The translations under genes were made by a program, and so were the position numbers. 64,000 nucleotides of DNA from Anthoceros angustus (Eukaryota; Streptophyta; Anthocerotopsida; Anthocerotales; Anthocerotaceae): positions 310,001-374,000 of the forward strand of contig VJWM01000119.1 in assembly GCA_010909165.1 (NCBI GenBank), written 5' to 3'. Shown piece after piece: positions 53,516-64,000 of this stretch. Within the stretch, counting starts at the first letter, position 1, and each line of letters opens with the position of its first letter. The notes beneath the pieces are model-generated. The model was not told where the DNA came from and searched no databases. It saw only the letters and a list, made by a program, of their open reading frames with translations.

Positions 53516-54622
53516 CCTAAGCCTACGACGGTGGATCTCTACTGTGCAACCTTTCGACGGTGATTGAGGCTAACGTTTGAGGGACCTGCACAGGGACTGC
53601 ACCGGGGCAATCCCTGTCCAAACGCAAGGAATCTTAACCGACAATGCATTCTCGCCCTCTTAACCGACAAACCATTCTCCCTCTCGTGATGGTAAGTCCC
53701 GCAAGATTTGACTTCATAGTCACCATTCCAGGATCCAGGAAAGATTCGAGCGAGATCAGGTTGCTGACACAGCCCATAGTGTTGCGCTGGAAGATAAAAG
53801 ACGATAGATAGGTTAGGATGCTGGCTACGCAGAGATATCGGACAGTGTCAGGATGATTCAAGCTCAACCATAATTAGCTCGGCAGTGTGTCCTGGTTGGA
53901 GATCAAGAGGGTGCACATAGTTGACAAACAAATCAACGAGAAAGGCATTCAGCTGGATCAAACAATTTCAAAAGGGTTTAGGGTTGCACTGCTAAGGCTG
54001 CAATGATCAAAAGTTACGGGTACTCCGTGCGGTCATCCAGGTCTCCATCCTGGTCATCAACGACGGCAGAATTTCGAAACCAGTTAGTAAGTGCGATTTG
54101 CGTAGTAACAAACAGGCCTCCTGGGCCCCAGAGTGAGACCGGTGCACTTCAGAACTCAAGGCTCACCTCGGGTGGACGCCTGTCTCTCAAGACGCGACCA
54201 GATTAGCAAGGACGACAGAGTGCTCGAAGGTGTGCATGCGTGACACCAGAGCCACTGTGCAAGACACTAGATGTGTTGCACGGTCTGCAGTCTGGTTCTG
54301 CGAGTTCAAGAGAATTAATCAGGTCACAGCTTTGAAATCAAAACCTGTCCTTGGGAGGTCCAACTCGCAGCCCAAGAAGCATGGAGAAAAAGCCAACAAA
54401 ACTTTGAAGCATCACAGTCGTTCAAAGTCTCATCTTGACATATGCAACGACAAATGCCTCCAAGCCGAATGTTCACCTGTTTTCGGCAGTCATTTAAAGC
54501 AGAAGTCCTCCTAACAGGAAATAATTATCTCCTACCAACTTCCTCCAGCAGGAAGCTTGTTCAACCTTGATTGCAAGTGCTCCCATCCCGCGAGCCAAGA
54601 CTACGACAGCTCAGGGCATACA
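53516..54622. other. Spacer between PPR and SmD2; possible unrecognised minus-strand exons
   Basis: Minus-strand segments 53635-53790 (RNTMGCVSNLISLESFLDPG) and 53870-53945 (LNAFLVDLFVNYVHPLDLQP) look protein-like and have plausible splice edges. They could be exons of a small gene, but I recognise no family. A telo-box-like TTTAGGGTT occurs at 53978. The plus-strand frames at 54230-54514 are unrecognised. Confidence 0.3.
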
Positions 54623-55340
54623 TTACTTCGGATTCCTCAACACAATAATAACAGAGTCACCTCGAAGAAACATCTTGCTAATGAATCTGTCTTTGTTCAC
54701 TGGCTGCGCCTTCTTTTTCCCCTTCCCTGTCTTGGGTACCTGCAACACATTACAACCGTTCAAGCTAAGTAGCGGGCAACACGTTATCCAACGTTCCCAT
54801 CGGACCACCCTGCGGCACGAGCCTATCAGGCCTCAGCACATTCACATCAGCATGAGTAGACAAAGAGCATCAAACCCCAATAAACACTCAAAGACCTCGT
54901 CCAAGAAAGGCTTTCAAACGCGTACTTCTGTCCACATCTCCCTCACGTTCTCCAGCACCATGTTACAATGTCTGTCGAACGCCTTCACTCTTCCAAGCAG
55001 TTTCTTATTGTTCCGGCAATTTATCAAAACCTGCAAAGCCAGTAGCCAGGTTTGTCAAGAGGGACAGTGTGAAGCACACCGCCGACGCCTACAGCCGGCA
55101 ATAGACTTGCGGCACTTCGCCACTACAGCTGCCACTAACCTGCGTGTTATTCTTCACACTCATCGTGAGAACCGAAAGCGGCCCTGTGCTAAATTCTTGC
55201 TCCTCCGTCTTTTCCTGAGGAAATTAACACAGCAGACATGAGTTTCGCTCCCGCAACAAGCTGTTCATTCTTGGATCAACCAGTGAAGTCACTGAACATA
55301 CCGTCTCCTCTTCCATCGGCCTTGCCCCGACGCCCGACAT
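54623..55340 (-). CDS. SMD2: Small nuclear ribonucleoprotein SmD2
   Basis: Four exons, all in frame: 55302-55340, 55140-55214, 54926-55030, 54623-54739; 111 residues, the usual size for SmD2. Start [13 protein letters not shown], stop TAA at 54625-54623. Sm1 motif: [20 protein letters not shown] with [13 protein letters not shown]. Then the SmD2-specific basic linker [19 protein letters not shown] and Sm2, [19 protein letters not shown]. SmD2 pairs with SmD1 in the seven-member ring around U1, U2, U4 and U5 snRNAs, assembled in the cytoplasm and imported to the nucleus for splicing. A small transposable element sits about 95 bp upstream of the start codon. Confidence 0.96.
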
Positions 55341-55434
55341 CGCTCTGAGCGCAGAAAGCACTGTTCTCAAACGCGACAGCACCGACGTGGTTGAGAAATA
55401 GGGTACCTATACCGCTATGTACAACTTAGGAGTC

Positions 55435-55852
55435 CTAATGTGTCATTTTGACCGAGTACTAGCTCAGTCCCCGGGACCGCCTAGCCTGGCTACGCTCGGT
55501 CCCGGACCGAGCAGGGACCGTGCCGACCCTTGGTCATTAAATATAATAAATATTAAATAAATAATTTATAAATAATAATATAAAAGACTGCGGAGTCCGT
55601 AGACTGCAGCCCAGCGGCAGACTGCAAGCTGCGTCCATGATAAGATGTCCATGTGTCCATAATAAATATAAATCCTTGGATATAAAATTAAGTAATTTAC
55701 TAATTTTAAACCGAACCTTTATGAACCTCGGTCCCGAGGGTAATAGAGACCGAGGGTGGGGACGGACTCTTGAAGAACCTCCGGTCCCATGTTTTTTTTA
55801 ACACATGCCGGGACCGGGACCGAGCTTGGGACGGGGTCAAAATGACACCCTG
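55435..55852. mobile_element. hAT-like MITE (418 bp)
   Basis: The ends share GTGTCATTTTGACC as inverted repeats (near 55439 and 55838-55848). Near-identical flanks, CTTAGGAGTC (55425-55434) and CTTAGGACTC (55853-55862), look like an aged target duplication. The interior is rich in GGGACCG words in both orientations and would fold back on itself. No ORF of its own. It lies in the presumed promoter of SmD2. Confidence 0.5.
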
Positions 55853-55862
55853 CTTAGGACTC

Positions 55863-57586
55863 GTTTCAGTTTTAGAGTGGAAATAAATGGGACCGCTTGC
55901 GCACCTACAAGGTAGAGTCGTCAACTGTTTTATGATTGAATCGAATTCCTTGCGGGATTCGATCTGGCGTTGCTAGCGGACTGGTGCGCGACACCGGCAG
56001 ATGCCATGAGCCGGTACATGCAGGCCGTCTTTATGCATACACAAAGTCGGCCCTCCAAATTGGGACCTCCATAAATCGGAACCTCCTTAATTGGGAGCTA
56101 GGGCAGGCGTTGCTCCCTTCAATATACAAAAGGCTATTTCTAAAATGCACCAATGAAGGCATTTAAATTCTGGATTTTGAGCTCGCAAATGGCAACATGA
56201 ATTAAACAATGGCAAGAGCCAACACTATGTTTCTAGATCATGTTGTCCAGGTGGAGGACTCATATGACGATCTACCACCTAGTTTGATGAAGAAGATAAG
56301 GGAGATGTTCAAAGATTAGCAAGCTTCGGAAGCCAATGAGTGAGAGAGCAATAATTCCAAGGAGCTTGACCTGAAGGACTAAGAAATAGTGAGCGGGGAA
56401 GATGCAGGCCAACTTGAATACCTCTGACTGGGAAGTCACTCTAATTCCATGTTTTGCTTTCTGGTATGATGAGTGTAGGACAACTCATACTAGAGTCAAG
56501 TTTGAGCTATGATACTTTATCATACATGTGATGTGTTTAGGCTTTGGTAGATATTGTCCGAAATGCGCATACTTAGTGCCCGTGTGTTATCCCTAGTTTC
56601 TGACCTCATCAAGGGAGCAAGGCCAGGCAACAGACCAAGGCGTGCCACTATTAGGAAGATCTTTTAAGAAGTGCTTATGTAGGACTCTAGTTTAGCCTAA
56701 GCCAGAGTTTTGGGACGTGTGTATCTTGCAAGTGGGGCTGTAGGATAAAGAGCTTCAGGTGATCAACAAGTTGATGGCACATTTTGATTGCTGTTCAATC
56801 AAGTTCTCCTTGACTATTTCACTGCCATATTTCTTGGCTAACCATTTGCATTCTTGTTGTTCAGATTCTCTATGTCTAGCACATGAGTTATGGACAGACT
56901 GATATAGCATCCTGACTTGTCTTCCTGACCCCATAATTATGTGCAAAAACTTATAACCACTCCAGTTGTGTTGTGCAGAGTTTGTTGAGTAAAGTCCAGT
57001 CAACCCCACAACGTTAACGTGCCAATTGCCGTATTTGCTATCCAAAGTTGATTGAGGTTGCTTATTCCAAGTTGTCATTTTTCTCCAATCTACACAGCCA
57101 CGAGATATGGAGCAACGAGCTCCATGTTCATTTCCAAGAATCTATGTCTAACATCATTCGTAGGAAGACCAATGAGTCTGTGTGTGCAGCGCAGTCATTG
57201 AGTTTTATCAATCACCTAATTCCCTGCCTTGATGTGCCAAGTTGGGCAAAGTTGATCAAGAAAAGATTACGCCATTTCCGGTATAGGGTTTTCGGGGACA
57301 GCGTGCATCCAAGGTCCCGTTTCGCGCAACACAGATGGCTCGACTGAACCTATTCCGATTGCTAAACGAATATCTTGTTTGGTTGTAGAACTTGACTTGG
57401 AACTACCCTAATTGTCAAAAATGAGTTTGCAACATTCAACATATGTGGTAATTTCTTTAAGGTTTAGGGTAATAATTTTAAAGACCAATCCAATTTTATA
57501 AATATTACTGAAACTAGAAAGTAATGACATATTGCGTAAGAAATTATGCTACGAGGTACTATTATCTGCCATGGAGATAACCAAAG
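55863..57586. other. AT-rich intergenic DNA, no firm gene
   Basis: A repeat-like phrase (CCAAATTGGGACCTCC, then AATCGGAACCTCC) near 56055-56095 recalls the end of a pogo/Tigger-type element. A 36-codon frame (about 56210-56320) might be a remnant. The frames at 56755-57347 are unrecognised. Confidence 0.35.
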
Positions 57587-57988
57587 GTGTCCTACATGTT
57601 AGAGAAGAAGTAGCAACAGGTATGTTGACCAACAGTGGAACTTCCCATCAACAAAAGATTCTTACAGGTGTTGGGCAAACTTCTGAGTGTCTTATATGTT
57701 AGAAAAGAAGTATCAACAGGTATGCTGACCAACACTGGAACTTCCCATCAACAAAAGATTTTTAGGGGTGTTGGCCAAACTTCTGAATGTCCTATATGTT
57801 AGAGAAGAAGTAGCAACAGGTATGTTGACCAACAATGGGACTTCCCGTCAACAAAAGATTCTTAGAGGTGTTGGCCAAACTTCTGAGTGTCCTATATGTT
57901 AGAGAAGAAATAGCCACAGGTATGCTGACCAACAGAGGAACTTCCCGTCAACAAAAGATTCTTAGAGGTGTTGGCCAAACTTCTGAAC
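57587..57988 (+). repeat. 100-bp tandem repeat, 4 units
   Basis: Units begin GTGTCCTACATGTTAGAGAA near 57587 and recur at exact 100-bp spacing (57687, 57787, 57887). Each contains CAACAGGTATG and GGAACTTCCC. Units differ by a few percent, and the third and fourth are most alike in their second halves. Confidence 0.9.
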
Positions 57989-59490
57989 TCCAACGAATGA
58001 AGGATATATTGTGACAAGCGAATATACTTCAACAAGCGTATTCAAACCCCTCACTCTATTGGCTTTCCATAAACTTCTAAGTCTATTTCTACACCAATCA
58101 TTTTAGTGCTTTGAAAGCGCCTTGCAAAATTCATTGTAAGATCCATTGTAAAATACCCCTTACCTTGTAGTAAGCTTGAGGAGTGTTGCCCGTGATATGG
58201 GAAACCATGTAATCATTAGACAATTATTTGCACGTATGATTTTTAAACACAATATCTAAATAGATTATAAACCGTTCTAACCAACACCTATCAATCACCT
58301 ATTAAACATCTTCATCTATCTGTGAATGCTCCAAACTTGTTGTGGCCCCCTTCGAGCTGAGGACGGTTGCTTGTGCAGGGGCGTAAGGGAGGCGAGGGTG
58401 CAATTTTCTCCATATCGAAGTCGCCAAAGATGATCACCTTAGATGTGACTGCTATCGCTGAACAACTCTGCAAAGCGCAAGGCTGCATTCAAAGCTGAGG
58501 CTGAGGAGTGGCAGAGCGAGCAATGGCATTGCATGATGCCCTCCTTGCCCTAGGAGTAGGTAGATTTCTCCTTTTAGTACATGTCCTGGAGTATGCATGT
58601 TACTTCTTTTGTTGCAACCCCCTCTTTAAGTTGGTTTGTTGCTGTTCTTTCTACAGCCAACCATAGCCAAAGCCTACTCAGCATGTGGTCATGGATTGTG
58701 TAGCTAAGGTAGTGACCGTTTGAAATCAAGTAGGGTCGCGTAACGGAGCTTGCGGTGAACTTGTGCCCAACAGAGGGTTGATAGCGTGCGTGACAACATC
58801 GCATGTTGATCTTCTGTCAAGAGTAGTTAGATTCTTTTTTAATTCGGTACTTGCATAACATCTCCTTTTTTAAGCCTACTTTGTTGCTGTTCTTCTTCAA
58901 AGCTACATTGGCCTATCACCTAACCCTGCAACTTTTGTTCGTATAATGCTCATGATGGTTATGAGGCAGTTTCCACTCGTTTGCAGTCGAATGGAGGAAG
59001 CTAGACACAACTTAGAACCCGTTGGATGCAAGCTTTTAAGATAATGCTTTTAAGATTCTGTGGCACAATGAAGGATGAAGCCATCATGAGGGCAGTATCT
59101 CTAAAAATTAAGAAAACGCTGGGCCAAGTCATTATGGGGTTAAGTAACTTGAATTCCTTGTTGCACAACCTAAGGCGATCCTTCGTGGTACTATGATCTC
59201 CCACGCTATACAAAAGCACCACGATGAACCTATTGAATGCGCTACCATTTTTTGCGAGGAGCAATAGAGGGTTATCTTTTGTTCCTCCATTCTATTGTGC
59301 AAAATACTTCCAACATGTTCATCATACTTGATCCAATTATTATTCTTTGTTCAATTCCTAAAAGCTTTGATTATATCTTGAACTTTCTAAAGGTATTTTA
59401 TATCATCCTGTAGTGAGGTATCAATGTTGATTGTGTAACTCCTTTTGAATAAATCTATAAGAAGTAGAGTAGACGTTATAAATAGGCAAG
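57989..59490. other. AT-rich intergenic DNA, no gene recognised
   Basis: Short scattered frames only, for example minus-strand 58574-58804 and 59001-59264, without family resemblance. Confidence 0.4.
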
Positions 59491-59494
59491 ATGG

Positions 59495-59890
59495 GAAATC
59501 CCATCTACCACTGAAGTCCGAGGAGGAACAATCCAAAAAGGGCTAATAGTAAAAAGGGAAGTCCTAGTCCCCTCGAATGCCTTTCCTGTAACTACCTACT
59601 GCACCAATGATATCGTGATTAGGGATGATGAAGGGCCTACCTACCACCGGTGCCGAAGAAGCCGCTAGTCCTGTGCACGTAGCCGTCCTATAAACACCTT
59701 AGCCAGCGCTTTCTGTAGAGCTATGGGAATCCGCTGGCGAAAGAAAGCCACCACAGAGCGAAGGGGGAAGCTCCTCCAATTCCTGTGGCTGTGATAGGCT
59801 TTTGCACACTCCTTAATTAACCTAGAGAAGTCCTTGCCCATAGCCCCATTAGTCTTGAGGGTGAGGGGAAAAGAGATCATTTAAATCTAT
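59495..59890 (-). mobile_element. 5'-truncated copy of the RT element at 43-45.8 kb
   Basis: Matches 42965-43360 along its length. The minus-strand frame reads MGKDFSRLIKECAKAYHSHR here and MGKDFFRLIKDCAKAYHSHR in the long copy. Both copies end at the same place on the low-coordinate side (GGTAGATGGG on the minus strand). This one stops after about 400 bp, the pattern left by incomplete reverse transcription of non-LTR elements. Confidence 0.8.
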
Positions 59891-61296
59891 AAGAGATCAT
59901 TATATCTTTTCCATGGTGGCGCTCTAGAATATGGAGGGATCGAACTCCACAAATTCTACATGTGTATAGTTTGATGGTGAAAAGGCTTTCTTGGTGCTAA
60001 GAGGGCACACCTTCTCAAAAGCCTACCTATGAATGCTTGGTTGTGGGCCATAACCCGAAACGAAGATGAGACTTTCTGAAAGCCGTTGGTCAGGTTCCAA
60101 CTTACAAACATGGCCGTCGAGGTGGACTTGGCTACTCTACCTTACACAATCGAGGCGCAATTCTTTGCCGGAGAAGGAAGACTTGTCATAACAAAGGGGT
60201 TGGATACAAACAATGCCGCCGTGTTGGGTGGACTCGGCTGACGGACAAAGGGAGAAATGAAACAACGCAGTTGCAGAGTGGGCAATCTGCGCACGCGAAG
60301 AGCCCCACATGAGTCCGATAAGAAAGGTAGAGCCCTGGTCCACAAAGTCGCCGTCTATCGTTTTCCATGAAAACAAGCGGGAAGGGGTTCTCTAGGCTGG
60401 CGGGCCCGCGCCCTTGGGTGTGTCTTGTCCTCATCCCGGCACCTTCTTGGCGCCAGCCTCTCACATCAGCGCCAGCGTGCAGCGGCAGCGGTGCGGTAAC
60501 TGGTGGTAGTGGTTGGCGCCGACTGCCCGCCAGTCGGACGGCGCCCCACCCGCTGACAGGTGGTCGCCCGCGCTCGCTCCGCCCAGCCCGAGACGGGCCG
60601 CTCAAACCAACGGCTGCCCGCAGTTGCCCGTGTCGCAGTTCCTTCCCCGGTAACCACAGGTGGTGAGCGTAACCCTAGCCCCAGCATGCACGCGAGATCG
60701 ACGATGGCGACCAGGCTGGGCCTTAAAGCCTGCCCGGCTTGCTCTCCCGCTGGCTCTGACACGGGCGTCGTGCGCTCGCATTGTCTCTTCCCCCGCATTC
60801 CGGTTTCCGGGCCGGCCGCTGCTGGAAGACAGGGGAGCGTGCTGGTGCTGCTGCTGCTGCTGCATGCGGGAGAGTGAAGGGATTGGAGAATCCAGGTGGA
60901 GTGATTGAAGGATTTATTTGTTTTCTGGTGTGTGAGTGAGATCGGGTGGGGGACGTTTGGATTGGAGTTGGAAAAGGGGTGGACGGGATGGAGCCGCAGG
61001 GCATTTGTTTGGGGGCGGTCGGTAGGTAGGGAGGAGGTGAGCAGAGGGGTAGTTTTGATGTGGGCAGGTGCGGCGCGCGGTTGAGGGAGGGGAATGGCAG
61101 ACGGGAATTTTTGGTTGTGCGATCTGAAGCAGTTTTTTTTCTGGCATGCAGGTTGGTCCGGTCGGGGTTTGTGGAGGAGGGGCAATGCTGGAGTGTCTGG
61201 CTGTACGGGATGGGAAGGTGGAGGTGTTGATGATTGGAGGTTGGAGGGGATGATCTGCATTCAGGCGTAGGTTTGGGGGAGCGGGAGAGGGGGAAG
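59891..61296. other. GC-rich upstream region of the SirB1-like gene
   Basis: From about 60200 GC content rises sharply, and long frames appear on both strands for that reason alone (for example minus 60466-61260). None shows a domain. It probably holds the promoter and leader of the gene starting at 61297. Confidence 0.45.
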
Positions 61297-63640
61297 ATGG
61301 AGGCGCTGTGCCAGGTGGCTGCCGTTTCTTGCCCGCGGGGGGAGGCGGTGGTGTGCAGTGCTAATGCTGCTCAGAAGCGAGGTGGTGCGGGAGGCGTGGG
61401 GTCCAGGGCGTCGGGGTTTGTGGAGAGGTGCATTCAGTTGCCGCACCAGCGGGAGGGGGATTTGGATGTGTCTTGCTGTGGCCCGACGGTGGCGATGCGC
61501 GTGGGGTGTCGGAGGGGAGCGAGAGCTTCGGGGGGAGTTTTTGCCTCGAGGACTGGCACGGGCAGTGGTGGGGACGGGAGGGGCAAGGCGGCTGGCTTGG
61601 CTTTGGCGGGTGTTTACGGGGTCTCTGAGAGGTCTCGGCGGAGCTGCTTCAGTGTCGGCTGCACCAGCAGCTCGCATGGGATTCACGAAAGTGCAGGGGA
61701 GGGGGAGCCTGCAGCAGCTTCTACCCAGGGGGTCTTCGTTGGTGCGGCGGAAGCGGACTCGGAGGGGTCCTGTGTCGTGCCGGAATTTTCCGACCTGGAC
61801 CGAGCTCCTACCGAATGTGGCTCCCTCGAAGAGGAGCTGTCGCTGTTCACGGTAATCGCGTTGCATGGTTGGCTGGACGGAGATTGTCTGCCTTGGAGTG
61901 AGTGGGAGCTTTTACTGATACCAGCTTTGTACGCAGGGTCGGTTGCTGGCTCTCGACATGTTTCGGGAGGAATTGGCCAAGCCTGAGGAGGATATTAGCG
62001 TGATTCGCGCGACAGTCCTCATAGCCCAGCACGCGTGAGTTGGGTTGGGAGATCTCTGGTCGTGCTACGCGTTCCAGAGAGCTGGATCTTTACACCGTTC
62101 TGACCTTTACGACTCTTTGACGTTGTCACGTCAGGTATCCGAAAACAACGATGGAGGAAGTTGAGGCCAAGTTCGAGCGGATGGTTGCAGAAATTCAACC
62201 GCTTTTGCCTCCCCCCGAAGGTAATCTGATGGCTGGTCAGATAGTCTGCCCGTCGAGATGATGCTGTAGGTGAGTACTTGCGCTATAGTGGTCATGGAGT
62301 GTGTCCAACTGTTTCCTGCTGTTTGCAGAGCGTTATCCTTTGCGAATGATCAAAGCAATCAACAGCTATCTGTATGGTCAGGCCGGTTGGACGGGGACTC
62401 ATGATTTTTTGGATCCTGACAATTCCTGCATAAATATGGTCTTGGACAGGCGACAAGGTAGGCTGCTCATTTTTGTAGTGATGTTCTGCGCTTTAAAGGT
62501 GATTTATTGTCCATGTTGCTGGGTTGGATTCATCGCTGAAGGATTTTGTTACTCGAATCCAGGGTTGCCCATAATGCTGGTGCTTGTTTACATTGAGCTG
62601 GCCAGGCGGCTGGGACTGCCGATGCGAGAGGTTAGCGTTCGTGTCACCGCCTTATCCTGGGAGGGTCAGTTGTCGGTCTCAGCATCTGCTCTCTTTGCTG
62701 TAATCTGAGCTGTAAAGCTAAGCCAGAGGTGGTTCTGCAGGTTAATGTGCCCACGCATTTCATGTGCCGTCCAGTTGGGGAAGGTCTTGAATTTTTGGTG
62801 GATGCCCATTCTGAGGGAAAGGTAGTCCTTCAACCTTACCATTAGTCTTTCAATACTTTTCCGCATTCTCGCGAGTGGCGATGGAGTTCCTTTTTTGTCG
62901 TTTCAGTCCTTCTAACCTCTTCGTAATTTTGTCTGTTTTCTGTAGATACTTTTCTTGCAAGATGCGGAGGAAAAGCTGTCGAAATGTTTTGGCATTCCGA
63001 TAACTCTGAACCGACACGTCCTGAACCTGAAACGCTCTCATGTTTCAAAGCAATCCGTCCTGACCCGGATTCTGTTCAATTTGAAAAGCATCTACTTCCG
63101 CCGCAAAGATCCTGTAAGGTACGTCTGTCGACTCTATCCTTATTCCGACCATCTCGCTCCACGGTCGTCCTGCTGAAGTTGAGGTTTCTTCTGTGTGTCA
63201 GCCTTGATGCTGGTTTTGCTGGAAGTCTTACTGACCGATGGAGGGGCTTTTGCTTTGCAGCACCCTGTGCATCATCGATTATCTCAAGCTTGTCCGACCA
63301 GGCGTGAGTGACGAGGTAGAGTTCTGTTCCTATCGGATGTGTAAAACGCCTTGTGAAGCTTCGGTATTCTTAGCAGTGGGCTTGATGTGCGCAGGTGAGG
63401 GATTACGGAATTTGCCTGTTTCTTCTCAAACGATTTCCGGAGGCTGTACCATGCCTGGAGCGGTATTTGAAGGTCAGTTACCATGGGTTGTTGGAGCAGT
63501 TTCTGTCCGTACCTGGCTTATCAGCGTTTGTGGCCGGAACTTGAAAAATCCGTGTTCTGTTTGATCTGCAGACATGTCCCCACGCCCAAGACCGTGAGCA
63601 CGTAGAGCGGTTGGTTTTGAGAATGCGTCGAGAAATATGA
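61297..63640 (+). CDS. SirB1/transglutaminase-like domain protein, putative organellar
   Basis: Ten exons with in-frame joins: 61297-61851, 61937-62034, 62135-62220, 62329-62457, 62563-62630, 62741-62821, 62946-63118, 63261-63315, 63395-63472, 63572-63640; 463 residues. The first ~185 residues are unconserved and rich in A, G, S and R, like a plastid or mitochondrial targeting and linker region. The SirB1 N-terminal domain follows: FREELAKPEEDISVIRATVL, ERYPLRMIKAINSYLYGQAG, DNSCINMVLDRRQGLPIMLV, then the segment PTHFMCRPVGEGLEFLVDAH. A tetratricopeptide-like C-terminus follows (LTRILFNLKSIYFRRKD, DYGICLFLLKRFPEAVPCLE). Bacterial SirB1 relatives have a transglutaminase-like fold; the reaction of the plant form is not known. 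At the exon 7 end, GTACGT at 63119 was preferred over GTAAGG at 63114 because only it keeps the frame. Confidence 0.9.
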
Positions 63641-64000
63641 AGTTCCTCCATGCGCGCGAGTGTCGGCACTGTAAAATCTGTACCTATGCAGATGAGCAAT
63701 CGAGTTTGTACCATCTCCCGACCAGTATCATTTGCTTATACTTTTCATTCTGTTTTGACTTCGTGAAGACACATGTTAGCTTTACGGCGCCCTCAGAAGG
63801 AGGGTGAAGCTAACGTGGCGTAGTTGACCAAAGAGGTCTACAATTCTACAGCCGCGAAAGCCAAGCACAAGCTGCTCACTATACTACTCAAAAAATGCAT
63901 CCGCAATCCCGATAACTGCGCAGCACAGCCTTGTTCTAACCTGACCTCATCGTGCAACCCCCTTGGAGCATTTTTGCATGCATGAAGAGGGTGGTGGGAG
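63641..64000. other. 3' flank of SirB1-like gene
   Basis: No gene. A hairpin lies at 63775-63814, with GTTAGCTT pairing AAGCTAAC and CCCTC pairing GAGGG. Its role is unknown. Confidence 0.5.

Noticed and set aside
54567-55241. 224-codon plus-strand frame
   Set aside because: It covers the SmD2 gene on the opposite strand, introns included; SmD2 is certain from its conserved Sm motifs.
60186-61260. Long overlapping frames on both strands
   Set aside because: They follow from high GC content in the leader region of the SirB1-like gene; none shows a domain or codon pattern of a real protein.

Overview
This is nuclear DNA of a land plant. The spliced genes, the mix of families (SCPL carboxypeptidase, DUF1218/MWL, PPR of the PLS type, organellar DNA polymerase I, plant MCM4), the telo-box and E2F promoter motifs, and a Copia element primed by initiator Met-tRNA all point that way. 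Introns are very short (about 60-170 nt in the genes traced), and there are long PPR and single-exon F-box genes. That would suit a seed-free plant such as a lycophyte or bryophyte; this placement is inference, not read from a marker.

Layout. 1-4.9 kb: AT-rich intergenic DNA with two small inverted-repeat elements (851-1755 and 2025-2786) and a dispersed short repeat. 4.9-6.1 kb: single-exon F-box gene. 6751-14738: an LTR/Copia element with two identical 207-bp LTRs and a GAGGC target duplication. Its interior is frameshifted and holds a nested CACTA-like insertion. 15.9-16.9 kb: second F-box gene. 17.5-19.1 kb: 1.6-kb terminal-inverted-repeat element. 20-42 kb: compact gene island, in order OSB-like remnant (-), NOC4 (-), organellar DNA polymerase I (+), MCM4 (-), RING E3 ligase (+), serine carboxypeptidase-like (-). 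Neighbours are divergent or convergent with spacers of 0.5-1.2 kb. 43-47.5 kb: a dead RT element with RT motif C mutated, tandem repeats, and a decayed duplicate of the SCPL 5' end. 48.1-49.6 kb: a DUF1218 gene with a broken partial tandem copy. 51.4-53.5 kb: PPR gene. 54.6-55.3 kb: four-exon SmD2 gene with a small hAT-like element just upstream. 55.9-59.9 kb: AT-rich DNA with a 4 x 100-bp array and a 5'-truncated second copy of the RT element. 61.3-63.6 kb: ten-exon SirB1/transglutaminase-like gene.

How the genes relate: NOC4 (small-subunit ribosome biogenesis), MCM4 (replicative helicase), POLI (organelle replication/repair) and SmD2 (spliceosome core) are housekeeping growth genes. Growth-linked promoter motifs are visible for two of them: a telo-box ahead of NOC4 and an E2F site ahead of MCM4. 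There is no operon logic. I found no prokaryote-type defence or biosynthetic system and no clearly new multi-gene system. The most unusual items are structural: transposon remnants, partial duplications and odd splice junctions.
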